Made by a program: the position numbers and the translations under genes. Shown piece by piece: positions 1 through 5,558 of a stretch of DNA of 8,090 bases; the stretch's first letter is position 1, and the number at the start of each line of letters is the position of its first letter. The stretch covers positions 1-8,090 of the forward strand of contig VGPE01000121.1 of assembly GCA_016875645.1 (NCBI GenBank), written 5' to 3'. The notes beneath the pieces are model-generated. The model had not been told where the DNA came from, did not search any database, and was given only the letters and a program-made list of their open reading frames with translations. Source of the stretch: Chloroflexota bacterium. Its GTDB lineage: Bacteria > Chloroflexota > Limnocylindria > Limnocylindrales > CSP1-4.

Positions 1-757
1 CGGGCCGCAGCAGCAACTCGCCGCCCAGGTACGACGCGCCCGCGGCCACGTCCGCTGCCACCCAGTTGGCCGCCCAGGGTTCCACTGAGTCCTGCCGGTC
101 CCGCCGCACGTAGAAGAACGACGTGCCGTGTGGCCCCAGGAGGTGCTTGTAGCCCGCACAGCCCAGGTAGTCCACGCGGCCGATGAATGGCCGGACGTCC
201 ACCGCCGGCACGGCCTGGGACGCGTCCACCAGGACCTGCGCGCCGACCGCCGCCGCCGCGTCCAGGATCGCGGGCAGGTCCGGCCCCCGGCCCGTGTGCA
301 TCTGCACCAGGCTCACGCCCACCAACGATGTCCCCGGCCGGATCGCCTCCGCGAGCGACGTGAATGGGGCTTCGCGGACTCTCACGCCCCGCGCCCGCGC
401 GGCGACCTGCATCGGCCACACGACGGAGCCGTATTCCTCGGGCGCGACGACCACCTCCGAGCCCGGCGCCAGGGACGCCGCCACCAGCCCGACGCCGATC
501 GAGAACGACGGATGCAGCGCCACCTCGTCCGCCGAGGCGCCGATCAGCGCGGCGAAGTCCGCCCGCGACGCATCGACCCGCGCGTCATAGACGGTCCAGT
601 CGGCCTGGCCGTGCTGCCACTCGCGCTCCGTCCGGCGCAGCAACTCCACCGCTGGGCGCGGCGGCAACCCATCGGTCGCGGTGTCGAGGTAGGCCCAGCC
701 CGGAGCGGGGTCGAAGAGCGCCCGGGCAGCGGCCAGCCTGGCGGCATTGACGCTCAC
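1..757 (-). CDS. Class V PLP-dependent aminotransferase (cysteine desulfurase / isopenicillin-N epimerase-like), 3' end outside window
   Basis: The first 252 codons of a fold-type I PLP enzyme are read leftward and the C-terminus lies beyond base 1. An N-terminal YLDTATDGLPP segment (residues 23-33) matches the entry strand of class V aminotransferases. The cofactor pocket is clear: LVDASQAVP (176-184), with Asp178 expected to contact the PLP pyridine nitrogen and Gln181 beside it, and DYLGCAGYKHLLGPHG (196-211), with Lys204 as the Schiff-base lysine. The family usually runs to about 370-400 residues, so roughly a third is missing. The start is GTG at 757, the only in-frame start between the DUF3830 stop (784-782) and the conserved N-terminus; no strong Shine-Dalgarno is seen. 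Members are desulfurases, transaminases, epimerases or lyases. The visible part does not choose between them, although no Fe-S assembly gene is adjacent, which argues weakly against a housekeeping SufS/IscS role. The family call is secure and the reaction is open. Confidence 0.9.
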   Translation of the reverse strand, partial: MSVNAARLAAARALFDPAPGWAYLDTATDGLPPRPAVELLRRTEREWQHGQADWTVYDARVDASRADFAALIGASADEVALHPSFSIGVGLVAASLAPGSEVVVAPEEYGSVVWPMQVAARARGVRVREAPFTSLAEAIRPGTSLVGVSLVQMHTGRGPDLPAILDAAAAVGAQVLVDASQAVPAVDVRPFIGRVDYLGCAGYKHLLGPHGTSFFYVRRDRQDSVEPWAANWVAADVAAGASYLGGELLLRP

Positions 758-771
758 TCGCCCGCGCTCAC
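754..771 (-). other. Five-codon reading frame (MSAGE-stop), second copy
   Basis: This is the second repeat unit: GTG at 771-769, codons for Met-Ser-Ala-Gly-Glu, and a stop at TGA 756-754 that overlaps the aminotransferase GTG (757-755) as GTGA. Together with the first copy it makes an unbroken stop-start relay from DUF3830 into the aminotransferase. There is no direct evidence that it is translated. Confidence 0.3.
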
Positions 772-785
772 TCGCCCGCGCTCAC
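768..785 (-). other. Five-codon reading frame (MSAGE-stop) between DUF3830 and aminotransferase genes, first copy
   Basis: GTG at 785-783 overlaps the DUF3830 TGA (784-782) as GTGA. It reads Met-Ser-Ala-Gly-Glu and stops at TGA 770-768, which itself overlaps the next GTG (771-769). The reading frame is a fact of the sequence; translation is inference. Its possible role is to carry re-initiating ribosomes from the upstream to the downstream gene. It may equally be an untranslated by-product of the repeat. Confidence 0.3.
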
Positions 786-1255
786 CCGACTCGGCGGATC
801 TCGATCGGCTTGAAACCCTCCGAATGAAGCCGGCGCGACATGTCGTAGAACGCGCGCTGCTCCGACGGCGTTCCCACGACCCGCCCGAACACGTTCGCGA
901 TCGCCGGTACGTGCTGGCCCGGGATGGTCGGCCGTACGTACCGGTCGTATGCCCAGTAGATCTCGGCCAGGGCGAAATGATGGCCATGGCGCTTGTTCTG
1001 GTCGTAGTGCGTGAAGATCACGTCGCCGGTCTGGATGTTCGACGTGGCGTTCTCCTCGCCGATCGTCGCGCCGATCGTGTCGTCGTCCAGGAACAGCGCG
1101 CCCACGGTGCCCGAGTACATCGCGTGCGACCCGGGCCCGGACTTCGGAAGGCACTCCCAGACGGCCTTGCAGGTCAGCGGCGCCTCGTCGTCCAGCATCT
1201 CGACGCGCCCCACGACGCCTGTCCCCACGAAGTCGATGTCGATGTAGCGCGCCAC
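782..1255 (-). CDS. DUF3830 family protein (cyclophilin-like fold)
   Basis: This complete 157-residue protein is the usual size for DUF3830, a small family related to cyclophilin-like barrels whose activity is unknown to me. Recognisable features are the N-terminal beta strand (YIDIDFVGTGVVGRV, residues 4-18), the CLPKSGPGSHAMYSG block (35-49), the GDVIFTHYDQNKRHGHHF segment (77-94) and a C-terminal RAFYDMSRRLHSEGF helix (134-148). His44, His83, His90, His92 and His93 make it unusually rich in clustered histidines, which could bind metal or substrate; that is inference. The GTG start is fixed by an AGGAGG site seven bases upstream. The gene lies directly before the class V aminotransferase and is probably co-transcribed with it. 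From memory, DUF3830 genes often sit beside amino-acid or amide catabolism genes, which agrees with this neighbourhood. There is no signal peptide or membrane segment. Confidence 0.85.
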   Translation of the reverse strand: MARYIDIDFVGTGVVGRVEMLDDEAPLTCKAVWECLPKSGPGSHAMYSGTVGALFLDDDTIGATIGEENATSNIQTGDVIFTHYDQNKRHGHHFALAEIYWAYDRYVRPTIPGQHVPAIANVFGRVVGTPSEQRAFYDMSRRLHSEGFKPIEIRRVG

Positions 1256-1262
1256 GTGCGGG

Positions 1263-1268
1263 CCTCCT
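1263..1268 (-). promoter_or_regulatory. Strong Shine-Dalgarno for the DUF3830 gene
   Basis: Perfect AGGAGG on the minus strand, seven bases before the GTG at 1255-1253. It settles the start, because longer open frames on this strand extend further upstream. It is the strongest ribosome binding site in the window, in contrast to the aminotransferase just downstream, which has none that is obvious. Confidence 0.85.
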
Positions 1269-1387
1269 GACCGTCAACGAACGACGAAGCAGCGCCCTGC
1301 CGGCGCCCCGCTGATCGTGCCAAATCCGCGGGCGCCGCATTCGGCGCGCGAACCACGCCGGCCGCAGTCACGTGGCCGCGGCCGCCG

Positions 1388-1403
1388 CGCGCCGTTCGGC
1401 GCG
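1388..1403 (-). terminator. GC-rich hairpin just after the kinase stop; possible weak terminator
   Basis: Arms CGCGCCG (1388-1394) and CGGCGCG (1397-1403) are perfect inverted repeats separated by TT. The hairpin starts seven bases after the kinase stop (1412-1410). There is no T-run after the stem in the direction of transcription, so it is not a classical intrinsic terminator. It could be an mRNA 3'-end stabiliser or a chance palindrome in GC-rich DNA. If it terminates transcription, the DUF3830 gene would need its own promoter in the remaining bases up to 1256; I see no convincing -35/-10 pair there. Confidence 0.3.
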
Positions 1404-1409
1404 GCTTCG

Positions 1410-2408
1410 TCAGGCCGCCGGCAAGCGATCGACCAGGGCCGACAGGCCCGCCCACGACTTCACGTCATCGGCGTTCCCGAGATGTGCGCGACTGAATCGA
1501 TCGACGTACACCGCCAGGTCGGCCAGGTCCCAGCGCAGGCGATAGAGCTCCAGGAGCGAGGATTCGGGGACGGTGCCGGTTTCGCGGGCGTAGGCGGAGA
1601 GGACGGAGTCGTCCCGCTGGTGGAGCATCCACAGGTCCCGCTCGGGCGGCGCGATGAGCACGGTGTCCCAGTCGACGAGGAGCCAGCCGGCGGCGGTTCG
1701 CATCGTGTTGCCCGGGTGCGGCTCGCCGTGGGTCAGGACCGCGCGGACAGCGCTTCGACGCGCCTCGCCGACCAGCGCGTCGTACCGCCGAAGGAACGCG
1801 CCGATCCTCCGGGCGTTGGCCGCAAGCAGCTTCGCAATCGGCTCCGCGTATGGGCCCGAGTCCGTCGGTGCGTTCCTCCCTGCCGCCAGGGCGGCCTCGA
1901 GCCGATCCCGATGCGGGACGAAGAAGTCGTCCGACATGGCGTGCCGGCGCGCCAGCGGCGACACCCTGTGCAGGGCGACGATCATCTCGAGCAGGCCTCG
2001 CGTATGGGCCGGCGGGGCGACAGTCCCCCACGAGAAGCTTTCGCCGTCCACGAACGGATAGAGCGCAACGGCGGTGCCGGGCTCCATCCGGACCGACGGC
2101 TTGCCGTCCCGGGTCGGGATCGGCGCGACCACGAACGACCCGCCAGCATCGGCCAGGCTTCGGGCGGTTGCCAGGGCCGCGTGCAACCGGGCGAAGGCGG
2201 CAGCCAGCGGTTCGTCGTCGGTCCGGCGGCGACCCGCCAGCCCGTCGACGGTGACGAATCGACGGGAGCCGTCGACCGCGGTGGCCGCCCAGTGGTGGCT
2301 GCCGAAGCCCACCGGCCGGTACTCGATCTCGGCGAGGGCGAGGCCCCAATGCAGGCGCAGCCGGTCTGCGAGCAGCTCGTCCGAGATGCCTTCCGGCCGC
2401 GTCAGCAC
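1410..2408 (-). CDS. Aminoglycoside phosphotransferase (APH)-fold kinase, substrate unknown
   Basis: This complete 332-residue protein has the protein-kinase-like APH fold and is cytosolic. The N-lobe begins RPVGFGSHHW (31-40), followed by a strand RRFVTVDGL (49-57) where typical kinases carry an ATP-binding lysine; none is obvious. Acidic hinge-like text VALYPFVDGESFSW lies at 114-127. The catalytic loop is LTHGEPHPGN (225-234) and the magnesium-binding segment is LLVDWDTVLIAPPERDLW (243-260), with Asp246 as the expected metal ligand. The canonical loop is HxDxxxxN; here Glu229 replaces the catalytic Asp. From memory a high-GC bacterial subgroup shares both the FVTVD strand and HGEPH, so this is probably a subgroup trait rather than decay. 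Such kinases phosphorylate antibiotics, sugars, amino alcohols or metabolites, and resistance should not be assumed. The GTG start has no clear Shine-Dalgarno but lies just before the conserved N-lobe. It follows the dehydrogenase on the same strand by 85 bases. Confidence 0.87.
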   Translation of the reverse strand: MLTRPEGISDELLADRLRLHWGLALAEIEYRPVGFGSHHWAATAVDGSRRFVTVDGLAGRRRTDDEPLAAAFARLHAALATARSLADAGGSFVVAPIPTRDGKPSVRMEPGTAVALYPFVDGESFSWGTVAPPAHTRGLLEMIVALHRVSPLARRHAMSDDFFVPHRDRLEAALAAGRNAPTDSGPYAEPIAKLLAANARRIGAFLRRYDALVGEARRSAVRAVLTHGEPHPGNTMRTAAGWLLVDWDTVLIAPPERDLWMLHQRDDSVLSAYARETGTVPESSLLELYRLRWDLADLAVYVDRFSRAHLGNADDVKSWAGLSALVDRLPAA

Positions 2409-2493
2409 GCGAGCAGGATAGGCGGCCCGCCCCGAGGGCCAGATCAGCTGGTTCGCGATCCTGGCGCTTGCCGTCCGCCCGGTCGGTCGACGA

Positions 2494-3597
2494 TCAGTCC
2501 CAGGTGAAGTTGATGACCAGCCAGCCCTCCGGGCCCGCGTGCATCAGGTCGTACATCTCGGGCGCGCGGGTGTACGGGACCGAGTGCGAGACCAGCGGCT
2601 TGACGGTGAGCTGGCGGCGCAGGATCAGGTCGCGGATCACGGCGCGGTTGCGCGCGCGGGACCACGGCCAGTAGGGGTGGGGCCGCGTCATGCCGGTCTC
2701 GTACGAGCCGACCAGCATCACCTCGCGGCGCAGGAACTCGTCCACGCCGATGTTCGCGCGCGGGCCGCGCTCCGGCCAGGCGGAGGGTGTGCCCGCCAGC
2801 GCAATGCGGCCGCGGTCGGCGGCGGCACGGAACATGAGGTCCAGCGGTTCAAGCCGCGCGGTCGCATGCACCTGGAAGTCCACGCCGGACCCCGGTTCCA
2901 GCCCGCCGGCCGGTTCGTCCTGGAAGGCGAACGGGATGCGCGTCAGCGCGTGGAGCTGCTCGACGGCATCGGCGGCGAGGGGATCCACGGTGGCCGTCGC
3001 CCCCAGCGTCTCCGCCAGCGCGCGGCGCGACGGCGACGGGTCCACGCCGATGACGGGATGGGCGCCGTTGAGCCGGCAGAGCTGGAGCGCGAGCAGCCCG
3101 ATCTGGCCCAGGCCGTGGACGGCCGCCGATTCACCCAGTTGGAGCTTGCCGTGGCGGACCGCGTGCAGGGCGACGTCGCCCAGCGACGAAAAGACGGCCT
3201 CAACGTCCTCGAGCCCTTCCTCGACCTTCTCGAGGTACGGCGAGTTGACGTTGCCGCGGTCGGCCCAGTCCTGGTCCCACTCGACGGTCCAGAAGGACGC
3301 GTGGTTCGGCTGGCCAAGGACCCGGTCGCCGGGCCGGAACGAGGTGACGTTGCGCCCAACGGCCTCCACGACGCCCGCCGTCGTGTAGCCCAGCCCCATG
3401 TCCGCGAAGTCCGCCGGGTTGGCGCCCTCGCGGCGCCGCTTGCGGACGTCGTTCATCTCGGTGCCGGCGCTGACCTGGCTCAAGGTCGCGCGCACCAGGA
3501 CGGTGTTGGGCCCGATATCGGGGATCGGCACGTCGTCGATGTGGACCTGCCCGTGCGGATCCAGCCGCAGCCGCTTGCCTGTCGAACCGAGCGCCAC
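2494..3597 (-). CDS. Medium-chain dehydrogenase/reductase (zinc-type alcohol dehydrogenase-like) lacking the canonical zinc ligands
   Basis: This 367-residue protein has the two MDR domains. In the GroES-like half, SQVSAGTEM (40-48) stands where zinc alcohol dehydrogenases have the ligand Cys (CGTD-type motif), and GYTTAGVVEAVG (70-81) and RPGDRVLG (88-95) follow. There is no four-Cys structural-zinc lobe. The Rossmann half contains AVHGLGQIGLLALQL (159-173). Asp186, after the second strand (VIGVDPS), favours NAD(H) over NADP(H); that is inference. Catalysis is therefore likely zinc-free or uses other ligands, as in the SAGTE-type bi-domain oxidoreductases. The C-terminus TVKPLVSHSVPYTRAPEMYDLM (331-352) matches the usual MDR substrate-domain return. 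GTG at 3597-3595 is chosen because a GGGGAGGG site precedes it; the frame stays open far upstream, but that upstream text is the antisense of the amidohydrolase gene. It is the first gene of the leftward group. Confidence 0.87.
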   Translation of the reverse strand: MALGSTGKRLRLDPHGQVHIDDVPIPDIGPNTVLVRATLSQVSAGTEMNDVRKRRREGANPADFADMGLGYTTAGVVEAVGRNVTSFRPGDRVLGQPNHASFWTVEWDQDWADRGNVNSPYLEKVEEGLEDVEAVFSSLGDVALHAVRHGKLQLGESAAVHGLGQIGLLALQLCRLNGAHPVIGVDPSPSRRALAETLGATATVDPLAADAVEQLHALTRIPFAFQDEPAGGLEPGSGVDFQVHATARLEPLDLMFRAAADRGRIALAGTPSAWPERGPRANIGVDEFLRREVMLVGSYETGMTRPHPYWPWSRARNRAVIRDLILRRQLTVKPLVSHSVPYTRAPEMYDLMHAGPEGWLVINFTWD

Positions 3598-3601
3598 GTT
3601 G

Positions 3602-3609
3602 CCCTCCCC
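3602..3609 (-). promoter_or_regulatory. Shine-Dalgarno that fixes the dehydrogenase start
   Basis: GGGGAGGG on the minus strand, four bases before GTG 3597-3595 (about seven from its GGAG core). It decides the start in a reading frame that otherwise remains open for almost 2 kb upstream across the divergent region and the opposite-strand gene. Confidence 0.7.
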
Positions 3610-3652
3610 AATCCGCGTTGACGGAATGATGGCAGGGCGATGCGACGATGGG

Positions 3653-3669
3653 CACGGGGACACCCCGTG
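3653..3669. promoter_or_regulatory. Inverted repeat CACGGGG-3-CCCCGTG, possible operator
   Basis: Perfect 7-bp arms (3653-3659 and 3663-3669) with spacer ACA. It lies about 55 bases upstream of the dehydrogenase GTG and 180 upstream of the amidohydrolase. The same arm sequence recurs inside the larger inverted repeat at 7939-7975. It could act as a DNA operator or an RNA hairpin; no regulator gene is present in the window to pair it with. Confidence 0.35.
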
Positions 3670-3685
3670 ACCCCGGCCGAGATGC

Positions 3686-3697
3686 GACGAATTCGTC
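3686..3697. promoter_or_regulatory. 12-bp perfect palindrome GACGAATTCGTC, candidate operator
   Basis: An uninterrupted 12-bp dyad with an AATT core inside otherwise GC-rich DNA, near the middle of the divergent region. By chance roughly one such palindrome is expected per 4 kb of random sequence, so finding one in a 252-base intergenic region is suggestive only. Its position suits a regulator acting on both gene groups. Confidence 0.4.
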
Positions 3698-3726
3698 AGA
3701 TCTCCGCCGCCACGCGACTGCGTCCA

Positions 3727-3746
3727 CCGCGGGCACGTTCCCGCGG
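3727..3746. promoter_or_regulatory. Inverted repeat CCGCGGG-6-CCCGCGG
   Basis: Perfect 7-bp arms at 3727-3733 and 3740-3746 around CACGTT. It lies about 100 bases upstream of the amidohydrolase start and may fall within its 5' leader. It could form a leader hairpin or be an operator. G/C-only arms make chance occurrence more likely than for the AATT-centred palindrome. Confidence 0.3.
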
Positions 3747-3849
3747 GCGCCGCGGCTGCGCCGGGCGGTCGTGTCAGCCAACGAGAACGGCCCGGCTCTG
3801 GGATGATCGCCCGGGTCCCACCAGGCAACGTCCGCGGGAGCGAGGTTTC

Positions 3850-5424
3850 ATGGAATTCGACGTCATCATCCGGGGCGGCACCGTCATCGACGGGTCCGGA
3901 GCGCCCGGCCGGCGCGCCGATGTCGGTCTCCGCGGCGACCGCATCGCCTCGATCGAAGCGCCCCGCGGGCTCGACACGGCGACGGCCAGCACGACGATCG
4001 ACGCCACCGGTCGCGTGGTCGCGCCCGGCTTCATCGACGTCCACACGCACACCGAGATCGCGCTGCCGCAGGACGGCGCCAAGGGCCGCTTCGCGAACGT
4101 GCTCCAGGGCGTGACCACGATCATGACCGCGCCCGACGGCATGGGCTGGGCGCCGCTCCCCGCCGCGAAGGCGCGCGAGCTGTGGCCGTCCACCATCTTC
4201 GCCACCGGACCCGGCGGCTTCGACTACGAATGGGACACGGTCGAGAAGTTCCTCTCGATCTTTCGGGGCCGCGTGCCCGAGAACGTCGTCCCGATGGCGC
4301 CCCACAACGCCATCCGTTTCGCGGCGATGGGGTGGGAGCCGCGGCTCGCGACGGCCGGCGAGCTGGACGCCATGAAGCGCGCGCTCCGCGAATGGATGGA
4401 GGCCGGCGCGGTCGGCCTCAACACGGGCCTCGACTACCAGCCGGGCGCCAACTCGGACACGAACGAGTTGCTGGAGCTCTGCCGCGTTGTCACCGAGTAC
4501 GGCGGCATGTATGCCTCGCACATGCGCTACTCGGGGGCTGGTCTGGCGGGAGCCGTCCGCGAGACGATGCGCCTCAGCCGCGAGACCGGCATCCCGGTCA
4601 GCATCGCCCACTACAACAACGACGGCGAATCGGCCGACCTGCTCGAGGAGGCGGACCGCCAGGGCGGCGCCGACTACTCCTTCGAGTCGTACATGTACCC
4701 GGCCGGATCCACCCATTTCCTGATGAGCCTGCCGCTGCCGGACCAGGTGGGCGGTCCGGACGCCCTCCAGGAGCGGATGAAGGACCCCGCCTACCGCGAC
4801 CGCCTGCTGGGCCAGATCGACCTCAACCTCGACCGGCCGCAGACCTCGAAGGCGCGCGCCTACTTCTCCGACACCCGCACCGGCCGCTTCATCGGCCAGA
4901 CGATCCCCGAAGCCGCCGAGTCGATGGGGATCTCCGTGCCGGAGTTCGTGCGCATCCTGGTGGCGGAGGAACTGCCCGAGGCGCTGCTCGTGTACCACCG
5001 CGGCTTCACCGACGAGGAGTTCGGCCCGACCGTGCGCGCCACGATCCAGCACCCGCGGATGATGGTCGCCAGCGACGGGATCGCGCACGGCAAGTTGCCG
5101 CACCCGCGCGGTGCCGGGACATTCGCCCGCGTTCTGCGCTACCAGGTGCGCGAGCTCAAGGCGGTGTCGCTCGAGACCGCGATCAACAAGATGACCGGCT
5201 TCGTGGCCGACCGCTATCGGCTGACCGACATCGGCCGGCTGGCGACGGGCAAGCGCGCCGACGTCGTGGTCTTCGACCCCGATACCGCGGGCGACCGCTC
5301 CACCTGGGAGCAGCCACGCCTGGAGCCGGTCGGCATCGACGCGGTGCTGGTCAACGGGCAACTGGTCGTGGACCGCGGGCTGTGGACGGGAGCGCTGCCG
5401 GGCGAGATCCTGCGGCGGGGGTGA
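3850..5424 (+). CDS. D-aminoacylase / N-acyl-D-amino-acid deacylase family amidohydrolase
   Basis: This complete 524-residue member of the amidohydrolase superfamily is close to the usual D-aminoacylase length. It opens with the small beta-sandwich strand VIIRGGTVIDGSG (5-17), then APGFIDVHTHTE (58-69), where His65 and His67 form the HxH metal motif. Later come SHMRYSG (223-229) with His224, SIAHYNN (251-257) with His254, YMYPAGST (281-288), and MVASDG (405-410) with Asp409. QGVTTIMTAPDGMG (86-99) corresponds to the segment that holds the bridging zinc Cys in characterised D-aminoacylases (QGxTTVVxGNCG); here Asp96 replaces Cys. The C-terminus has the family close TGKRADVVVFDPD (466-478). Expected chemistry is hydrolysis of an N-acyl or related amide of an amino acid in the cytosol; the substrate is unknown. 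The ATG at 3850 is chosen over upstream starts in the same frame because GGGAG/GAGG precede it and the conserved N-terminus begins there. It is the first gene of the rightward group. Confidence 0.9.
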   Translation: MEFDVIIRGGTVIDGSGAPGRRADVGLRGDRIASIEAPRGLDTATASTTIDATGRVVAPGFIDVHTHTEIALPQDGAKGRFANVLQGVTTIMTAPDGMGWAPLPAAKARELWPSTIFATGPGGFDYEWDTVEKFLSIFRGRVPENVVPMAPHNAIRFAAMGWEPRLATAGELDAMKRALREWMEAGAVGLNTGLDYQPGANSDTNELLELCRVVTEYGGMYASHMRYSGAGLAGAVRETMRLSRETGIPVSIAHYNNDGESADLLEEADRQGGADYSFESYMYPAGSTHFLMSLPLPDQVGGPDALQERMKDPAYRDRLLGQIDLNLDRPQTSKARAYFSDTRTGRFIGQTIPEAAESMGISVPEFVRILVAEELPEALLVYHRGFTDEEFGPTVRATIQHPRMMVASDGIAHGKLPHPRGAGTFARVLRYQVRELKAVSLETAINKMTGFVADRYRLTDIGRLATGKRADVVVFDPDTAGDRSTWEQPRLEPVGIDAVLVNGQLVVDRGLWTGALPGEILRRG

Positions 5425-5430
5425 TGCCGA

Positions 5431-5448
5431 CCGGGCGGCTCCGCTCGG
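5431..5448 (+). other. Intercistronic RNA hairpin after the amidohydrolase stop
   Basis: CCGGGCGG (5431-5438) and CCGCTCGG (5441-5448) can pair over eight base pairs, one of them G-U, around CT. It begins six bases after the stop at 5424. No T-run follows, so a full terminator is unlikely; partial attenuation or mRNA 3'-end protection is possible. Confidence 0.3.
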
Positions 5449-5470
5449 GGTGGAGAGGCCCTCGAAACCC

Positions 5471-5500
5471 GTGCCACTGCGCCCGGTGCCACTGCGCCCG
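5471..5500. repeat. 15-bp exact tandem duplication in the amidohydrolase-lyase gap
   Basis: GTGCCACTGCGCCCG occurs twice without interruption (5471-5485, 5486-5500) inside the 134-base gap between the amidohydrolase and the DapA-type gene. It is not palindromic. It is probably a recent slippage duplication, since both copies are still identical. Tandem protein-binding sites are an alternative. Confidence 0.85.
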
Positions 5501-5558
5501 GCCGCTGGCCCAAGATCGCCCTTGACCGGACGGGCTCGCGCCGACACGCTGCGCAGGC

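Larger units (their letters stand above)
751..785. repeat. 14-bp tandem repeat, 2.5 copies, at a gene junction
   Basis: The unit CGCTCACTCGCCCG occurs exactly at 751-764 and 765-778, and its first seven bases recur at 779-785. On the coding (minus) strand each copy contains GTGAGC. The repeat spans the DUF3830 stop, the whole intergenic spacer and the GTG start of the aminotransferase. Removing 28 bp (two units) would place the aminotransferase GTG directly over the DUF3830 stop as a GTGA overlap. The likely origin is slippage duplication of an ancestral overlapping stop-start. Confidence 0.9.
3598..3849. promoter_or_regulatory. Divergent intergenic region, likely promoter/operator region of both gene groups
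   Basis: 252 bases separate the start of the leftward dehydrogenase from the start of the rightward amidohydrolase. It is the only place where both groups could share control. I find no convincing -35/-10 pair on either strand; TTGACG at 3618-3623 lacks a matching -10 element. Three inverted repeats lie inside (listed separately), a density that suggests transcription factor binding. Confidence 0.6.

Noticed and set aside
128..1270. Long plus-strand reading frame across the left end
   Set aside because: Antisense to the aminotransferase and DUF3830 genes. It is Arg/His-rich with no family motif, while both minus-strand proteins show clear conserved motifs.
1317..1323. Possible sigma-54 -24 element (TTGGCAC on the minus strand) upstream of DUF3830
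   Set aside because: The following GC is eight, not ten, bases after the GG and the TTGC part is missing.
1410..2408. Calling the APH-fold kinase an antibiotic-resistance gene
   Set aside because: The fold alone does not imply resistance. The catalytic loop is non-canonical and the neighbours are metabolic.
1317..2507. 396-codon plus-strand frame
   Set aside because: Exact antisense shadow of the APH-fold kinase, with low-complexity Arg/Gly/Pro composition and no motif.
3618..3623. TTGACG as a -35 box for the rightward operon
   Set aside because: No -10-like hexamer at 16-18 bases; a lone hexamer is weak evidence.
3640..3849. 70-residue N-terminal extension of the amidohydrolase
   Set aside because: Its text is Arg-rich and unlike the family. 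The family N-terminus begins at the ATG at 3850, preceded by GGGAG/GAGG.
3598..5547. N-terminal 650 codons of a 1017-codon minus-strand frame that includes the dehydrogenase
   Set aside because: The upstream part is antisense to the amidohydrolase and the intergenic region. The dehydrogenase fold begins at the GTG with a good Shine-Dalgarno at 3602-3609.
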